A DNA stretch of 22,235 nucleotides from a virus. The notes beneath the pieces were generated by a model. That model ran no database searches. It saw nothing but the letters and a program-made list of their open reading frames with translations, and was not told where the DNA came from. Shown here piece by piece: positions 19,100-22,235 of the stretch. Positions within the stretch are counted from its first letter, which is position 1; every line of letters starts with the position of its first letter. The stretch lies in the IMG/VR virus record IMGVR_UViG_3300021371_000109, positions 1-22,235 of that record, one strand, 5' to 3'. The translations under genes and the position numbers were made by a program.

Positions 19100-19138
19100 T
19101 TATTTTTAATCTATTTATTGTTTTATTTTTAATCTATT
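19100..19138. repeat. Two 16-bp direct repeats with 23-bp period
   Basis: TTATTTTTAATCTATT occurs at 19100-19115 and again, identical, at 19123-19138. The 23-bp period is about two helical turns. A partial third match (TTATTTTTAA) lies near 19212. They could be operator or iteron-like sites, although AT-rich sequence inflates chance repeats. Confidence 0.45.
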
Positions 19139-19149
19139 AATATAATTAT

Positions 19150-19164
19150 ATGTATGGCATACAT
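19150..19164. repeat. Dyad ATGTATG-G-CATACAT, candidate operator
   Basis: Perfect 7-bp arms with a single central G. The half-sites are shared with the dyad at 9923-9938. It lies about 70 bases after the holin gene stop and 290 bases before the early operon. Confidence 0.45.
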
Positions 19165-19234
19165 AAATATAAATACTTAAATAGTTACTTAAAAAAATGT
19201 AAAGTTATATATTTATTTTTAAATAAAAAAGTAG

Positions 19235-19696
19235 TTACTTATTTTTTCTTATTTTTTCTAATGTTCTTGCACCAAAATAACCTCCGTAAACAAGCATTAG
19301 TAAGTTACCAAGTAAAGATATCCATTGCTGGTCTATTTTAAAAGCATCTAAAGAACTATCAAGTATTATATAAGTAAACATACTTAATGTTAAAAAAGCT
19401 AGGCTTAATGGTCTTATATTCTTACTTAACCAACTATCAGACAACATATCAGATTGCCAACGTTTAGTAATCTCTTGCATCTCTATAACGTCTTGCTCTA
19501 GTTCTTTAACTAACATTTCTTTTTCTGCTTCTGTTAGTTCTTTATTGCTACTAATAGCTTTTATTATATCAGATACTTTACCACCAGTAATTGCATCAAA
19601 TATAGGAGATGCTTTTTTACCAGTCTTTACAAGACTTCTTAATAAATTGCCAAAGAAAGTACCTTTACCATTGTTTTTTAATTTCTTGCTATCCAT
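19235..19696 (-). CDS. Holin of the 3TM type (lysis)
   Basis: A 153-residue protein with a polar, Lys-rich N-terminal half, a charged helix ('KELTEAEKEMLVKELEQDV') and two hydrophobic segments at about 97-113 and 125-143. The hallmark 'DSWLSKNIRPLSL' before the first hydrophobic segment is as in the 3TM holin family (often described in gene-transfer-agent release). It would form the inner-membrane hole that releases the endolysin encoded 116 bases upstream. It is the last gene before the terminator. The ATG lies inside the end of the preceding tiny ORF. Confidence 0.75.
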   Translation of the reverse strand: MDSKKLKNNGKGTFFGNLLRSLVKTGKKASPIFDAITGGKVSDIIKAISSNKELTEAEKEMLVKELEQDVIEMQEITKRWQSDMLSDSWLSKNIRPLSLAFLTLSMFTYIILDSSLDAFKIDQQWISLLGNLLMLVYGGYFGARTLEKIRKNK

Positions 19697-19791
19697 AATA
19701 AAAGAATTATTATTAGTATTAGGTTAAGTGTAATTAGTAGTTTAGGATATTTTATTGTATCTAGTCTTATTAAACAACCACAAAGAAACAT
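19678..19791 (-). CDS. Tiny membrane protein in the lysis cassette
   Basis: From the ATG at 19791 the product has 37 residues: MFLCGCLIRLDTIKYPKLLI and then a strongly hydrophobic Leu/Ile segment ending WIARN. A TTG start at 19824, overlapping the endolysin stop, would add MDILIGLLHLT and give 48 residues. It overlaps the holin start by 19 bases. A Cys pair (LCGC) near the N-terminus makes a lipoprotein-like or spanin-like role conceivable, but evidence is thin. The membrane segment is clear. Confidence 0.45.
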   Translation of the reverse strand: MFLCGCLIRLDTIKYPKLLITLNLILIIILLLWIARN

Positions 19792-19811
19792 TGTTAAATG
19801 CAGTAAACCAA

Positions 19812-20135
19812 TTAGTATGTCCAAATTACTTGTTGAGATTTATCTTTATCATCATCAACGTGTATGAATGTATCTGCAATACCAATACGATTAAAACCAA
19901 CGTGTATAAGAGCATTTAAAACCTTGTATCTAGTTCTACTATCAGTTGTTCTTATATCTACTGCAAGACCTTTAATATGACTTGATGTAGGATTTTTTAT
20001 AGACTCTGGATGTTCTGGACTTCTATAAGCAGAATTAATTACAAATGGTACTTTAGCAAACTCTCTTGCCTTGTCTAGTTTAGCAAGAAAGTCTGCATCC
20101 ATTTTATATTCTACTTCTTTAAAGTATTTTGTCAT
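19812..20135 (-). CDS. Endolysin: zinc M15-type peptidase
   Basis: A 107-residue single-domain protein with the zinc-ligand motifs of the M15 peptidase family (VanY/D-Ala-D-Ala carboxypeptidase-like, including phage L-Ala-D-Glu endopeptidases). 'SAYRSPEHPE' (35-44) carries the conserved SxYRS, 'SSHIKGLAVDI' (51-61) gives H53 and D60, and 'FIHVD' (90-94) gives H92. It lacks a signal peptide, so it needs a holin to reach the peptidoglycan. It is compact compared with two-domain endolysins and has no cell-wall-binding domain, as expected for a Gram-negative host. The 5' end overlaps the small holin-like gene. Confidence 0.9.
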   Translation of the reverse strand: MTKYFKEVEYKMDADFLAKLDKAREFAKVPFVINSAYRSPEHPESIKNPTSSHIKGLAVDIRTTDSRTRYKVLNALIHVGFNRIGIADTFIHVDDDKDKSQQVIWTY

Positions 20136-20280
20136 CGTTTTTTTTACCTAGATTGTAAATCTTCATAATTGTGTACACAATAGATACTAAAAGTAGAGTT
20201 AATTTCAACCATTGCTCAATATCAGAAAAACTAACCATAAAGGTTATAAAGTTTAAAGCACCTAATTTAATATCTTGCAT
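20119..20280 (-). CDS. Small single-TM holin-like protein
   Basis: A 53-residue protein from the ATG at 20280: MQDIKLGALNFITFMVSFSD, then 'WLKLTLLLVSIVYTIMKIYN', then GKKNDDKIL. One membrane helix (about residues 23-43) and a polar C-terminus are visible, with a possible second weak helix at 7-19. Small proteins of this kind lie immediately upstream of endolysins in Bacteroidetes phages and are presumed holins or antiholins. The stop lies 16 bases inside the endolysin gene. The gene also contains a 14-bp perfect palindrome (ATTGTGTACACAAT, 20168-20181), taken as chance. Confidence 0.6.
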   Translation of the reverse strand: MQDIKLGALNFITFMVSFSDIEQWLKLTLLLVSIVYTIMKIYNLGKKNDDKIL

Positions 20281-20290
20281 ATCCACTTTA

Positions 20291-20692
20291 TTAGATTTTG
20301 TGTGATTCGTAGTCTAATCCAAAGAAAGAATGTACACCATTACCTTCAATATCAACTGCGTAAGTTTTCCAACCATAAGGATGGTCTACTGATGTTACTT
20401 CTGGAGTTACTATCATACCATCTTCATCTAAAACTGCTTCTTGTTCTATTGTAGTAATATCTGCATCGTTCCAACATACGTCAATATGCCAACCTTCTGA
20501 TAATACTGGAGCAGTTACTTCTTCTCCATCTTCGTCATATTCTCCTTGTTCAAGAACAATATTTCCTAGTTGTACAATAGTACTTTTGTGAGTTGGATAT
20601 TGGTTTCCATCTTCATCAGTTGCAGTTCCTAAAGCATCTATTTTACTTTGTGCTGCTTCTCTACTATCGAATTCGTATTTTGCTATTCTCAT
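20291..20692 (-). CDS. Conserved-looking small acidic phage protein
   Basis: A 133-residue, very acidic (Asp/Glu-rich) soluble protein starting MRIAKYEFDSREAAQSKIDA, with 'DEDGNQYPTHKSTIVQLGNI', a 'GWHIDVCWND' strand, and 'VDHPYGWKTYAVDIEGNGVH' near the end. It reads like a small beta-rich domain, and I recall similar proteins next to tail fibre genes in other phages. It could be a fibre-associated chaperone or minor structural protein. No catalytic motif is seen. It lies between the fibre genes and the lysis cassette, 11 bases after the fibre gene stop. Confidence 0.55.
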   Translation of the reverse strand: MRIAKYEFDSREAAQSKIDALGTATDEDGNQYPTHKSTIVQLGNIVLEQGEYDEDGEEVTAPVLSEGWHIDVCWNDADITTIEQEAVLDEDGMIVTPEVTSVDHPYGWKTYAVDIEGNGVHSFFGLDYESHKI

Positions 20693-20703
20693 TACTTATT
20701 TAT

Positions 20704-21903
20704 TTATATTGTTGTTAATTTTTGTAATTCGTTGTCTGTTAATGCTGTGTTGTAAAGTTTTGTGTCTTTTATGTTGAAATAACCATAATTTCCTAAACCA
20801 TCATAATTACTTAAATTAGATAAAGAGTTACTGAAAGAAAAAGTAGTAGAATTAGAATGTACTTCAACACCATTTATCCATAAAGAATTTTCTCCACTTT
20901 TATATTTTAACGCTATTTTTATAAACCCATTATATGTATTTGAAACATTTACATTTATAGTTGTTACAGAATTTGCTCTTAAATACATATTGATTAATTG
21001 AGAACTATTAAATCTTATACTAATTAAATCCGAACCATTATTTAGTGAACTTTGCAAAACCCAACCTCTTGTTGATGTTGATGGAGATGAGTTTTCTACC
21101 TCTGCATAAAATACACCCTCTGTTGAATTTATTACTTGCTCATTACCTCCATTATTACAAGCATCAGCCAACCTCGTTACTGCACTTCCAGATGTAGGAA
21201 TATAAGATGTAGCGTAGCTGCCTTGTTCTAGTTGTGTGCCATATACAAACAAACTATTCGTACCACTTGAAGAACTACCACTTGATGCTGGATATATTCT
21301 CACATAACTTGCAGCGGTGCTATTTACACTCATTGAAACTCTAAACCAACCATTTCCGTAATCAATAATAGATTTATCTGTTATATCACTACCAACCTCT
21401 GTTTCTATTGTACCATTAACAATATCAAAGTAAACAGTATTATTTGCAGCATATAATCTTGCAAAATTTGAACTATCTTTTTTTACAAAAGCACTAAATG
21501 TTTCGTTTCCAGTAAACGTTCTTGAAAGCCAAGCATAACCACCACTTGATGTTTGTGTTAATTTAGAGCCACCCAAAACACTTGATGGATTAATTAAATC
21601 ATCAACAAAAGTTCTTGTCATAGCTGCACCATTCCAAGTAGTTAGATTATTTGAATTTGTTATTAAATTAGTCCTACTAGGCTCTAACAACAAAGCACCT
21701 TTAGTATTATCCTTAAAATCAATTCTTGGCTCCCCACTACCAACTGTTTCGATTAAACCAGCTTTGTTTACCCTTGTAGCACTTGATGCTCTACTAAAAT
21801 CAAATGGTAAAGGTTTGTAATTGTTATTCTCATCATTATAAGCAAGGATAGTATCTTTCTTTCCATACCATTCTCCGTTACCAAATTTTAATGTGTTAGC
21901 CAT
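20704..21903 (-). CDS. Tail fibre/receptor-binding-like protein with LamG-type end
   Basis: A 399-residue Ser/Thr/Asn-rich beta protein. Residues 33-82 include 'FDFSRASSATRVNKAGLIET' and 'LLLEPSRTNLITNSNN', a combination found in many phage tail-fibre and carbohydrate-binding-like proteins. The middle is repetitive beta strands. The C-terminal part ('ALKYKSGENSLWINGVEVHS', then 'LYNTALTDNELQKLTTI') is a concanavalin/LamG-like tail with a 'YNxxLxDxEL' motif. It likely forms part of the adsorption apparatus at the tail tip. The gene follows a related, partly visible gene after one base, which suggests tandem fibre paralogues. Confidence 0.7.
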   Translation of the reverse strand: MANTLKFGNGEWYGKKDTILAYNDENNNYKPLPFDFSRASSATRVNKAGLIETVGSGEPRIDFKDNTKGALLLEPSRTNLITNSNNLTTWNGAAMTRTFVDDLINPSSVLGGSKLTQTSSGGYAWLSRTFTGNETFSAFVKKDSSNFARLYAANNTVYFDIVNGTIETEVGSDITDKSIIDYGNGWFRVSMSVNSTAASYVRIYPASSGSSSSGTNSLFVYGTQLEQGSYATSYIPTSGSAVTRLADACNNGGNEQVINSTEGVFYAEVENSSPSTSTRGWVLQSSLNNGSDLISIRFNSSQLINMYLRANSVTTINVNVSNTYNGFIKIALKYKSGENSLWINGVEVHSNSTTFSFSNSLSNLSNYDGLGNYGYFNIKDTKLYNTALTDNELQKLTTI

Positions 21904-21904
21904 T

Positions 21905-22235
21905 TTATAATGCTTTTAAGTTTAATTCTGTTACTAATTCGTTTAATGAGCGATAGCTTGTAAGTGTTTCTAATTCAAGGTCTGTTAGTGCTGTATTGTA
22001 GTACGCTAGTTCTTTTGTGTTTCCGTAGAAGTCTTCTGCTCCATCAAACCTATTGAAGTTTAATTTATTTAATCCACTTGGCATATTTGCAGATAAACCC
22101 GTAGCAACCTCAAAACCATTTACATAAAGACTTGTATTATTTGATTTATATTTTACAGCAAGTTTATTATTTAACGTAATATCAGACAATATATGTTGTA
22201 TATTAACTTCAACAACACCACTTGATTTTATTAAG
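21905..22235 (-). CDS. C-terminal part of a second LamG-like tail fibre protein (partial)
   Basis: The frame is open to the window edge, so the N-terminus is missing; a TTG at 22189 is internal rather than the start. The visible 109 residues read like a LamG/concanavalin-like end: 'ITLNNKLAVKYKSNNTSLYV', 'GFEVATGLSANMPSGLNKLN', and 'LAYYNTALTDLELETLTSYR'. The 'YNTALTDLELETLT' motif matches the end of the next gene (YNTALTDNELQKLT), showing that the two share a domain. Probably a receptor-binding or fibre protein, and the first of a tandem pair. Confidence 0.65.
   Translation of the reverse strand, partial: LIKSSGVVEVNIQHILSDITLNNKLAVKYKSNNTSLYVNGFEVATGLSANMPSGLNKLNFNRFDGAEDFYGNTKELAYYNTALTDLELETLTSYRSLNELVTELNLKAL

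Larger units (their letters stand above)
18857..19234. other. Gene-free regulatory region between lysis and early operons
   Basis: About 380 bp without a supported gene. It holds a -7-like box (18875-18882), a terminator hairpin (18926-18952), a second TATATTTG box (19018-19025), two 16-bp direct repeats (19100-19138) and a TGTATG/CATACA dyad (19150-19164). The rest is very AT-rich. Confidence 0.7.

Noticed and set aside
19150-19341. 63-residue plus-strand ORF over the dyad and holin end
   Set aside because: It overlaps the holin gene on the opposite strand, and its N-terminal part is AT-rich intergenic DNA with a dyad; no support.
20168-20181. 14-bp perfect palindrome ATTGTGTACACAAT
   Set aside because: It lies inside the small holin-like gene, has no partner elsewhere in the window and no clear promoter next to it, so an operator role is unsupported.
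1-22235. tRNA genes, CRISPR arrays, insertion sequences, integrase or attachment sites
   Set aside because: No cloverleaf, regularly spaced repeat array, transposase or recombinase motif was recognised. Prophage status is therefore undecided from this window.

Overview
This window looks like part of a tailed-phage (siphovirus-like) genome, or an intact prophage, from a Bacteroidetes host, probably a marine or freshwater flavobacterium. The DNA is strongly AT-rich. Every supported gene lies on the minus strand in tightly overlapping operons (TAATG, ATGA and TAGTG junctions). Starts are preceded by A-rich leaders rather than Shine-Dalgarno sequences. The best promoter has the Bacteroidetes form TTG-N19-TAnnTTTG. 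No integrase, tRNA, DNA polymerase or CRISPR array was seen.

Read in the direction of transcription (high to low coordinates), the window holds three blocks. (1) 22235 to 19235: the end of the late operon, with two related tail-fibre/LamG-like genes, a small conserved gene, and a lysis cassette (one-TM holin-like protein, M15-type endolysin, tiny membrane protein, 3TM-type holin). About 380 bp of regulatory DNA follows, with a terminator, promoter-like boxes, a direct repeat and a dyad. (2) 18856 to 8998: the early/middle operon. It encodes an ERF annealing protein, an SSB with a DDLPF tail, a GIY-YIG-like protein, a RecA-fold ATPase/helicase, an ABC ATPase-GNAT fusion, two small PD-(D/E)XK-like proteins and a RecE-like exonuclease. 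After these come many tiny ORFs, a MazG-like protein, a DnaA-domain-IV-like protein and finally an ECF-like sigma factor, closed by a strong terminator at 8959-8990. (3) 8925 to 1: the late operon, with small and large terminase, a tail assembly chaperone with an apparent -1 frameshift, tail/connector proteins, a fibronectin-III-bearing tail protein, the tape measure protein and the start of an XkdF-like gene.

The genes suggest a phage that relies on host polymerase. DnaA-like and RecA-fold ATPase proteins would steer host replication, a RecE/ERF/SSB module would recombine DNA, and a phage sigma factor at the end of the early operon would switch on the packaging and tail operon just downstream. 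The most notable items are: the conserved-looking -1 reading frame that can only be reached by slippage at a ten-T run in the chaperone gene; the ABC ATPase-GNAT fusion (Mom-like GNAT, C-terminal clamp-motif-like peptide) beside two nuclease-like genes, which is the best candidate for an undescribed DNA-modification or counter-defence cassette; and a family of stem-loops with a shared TAAAA loop spread through the early operon. Family assignments are from memory of motifs, with no database search.
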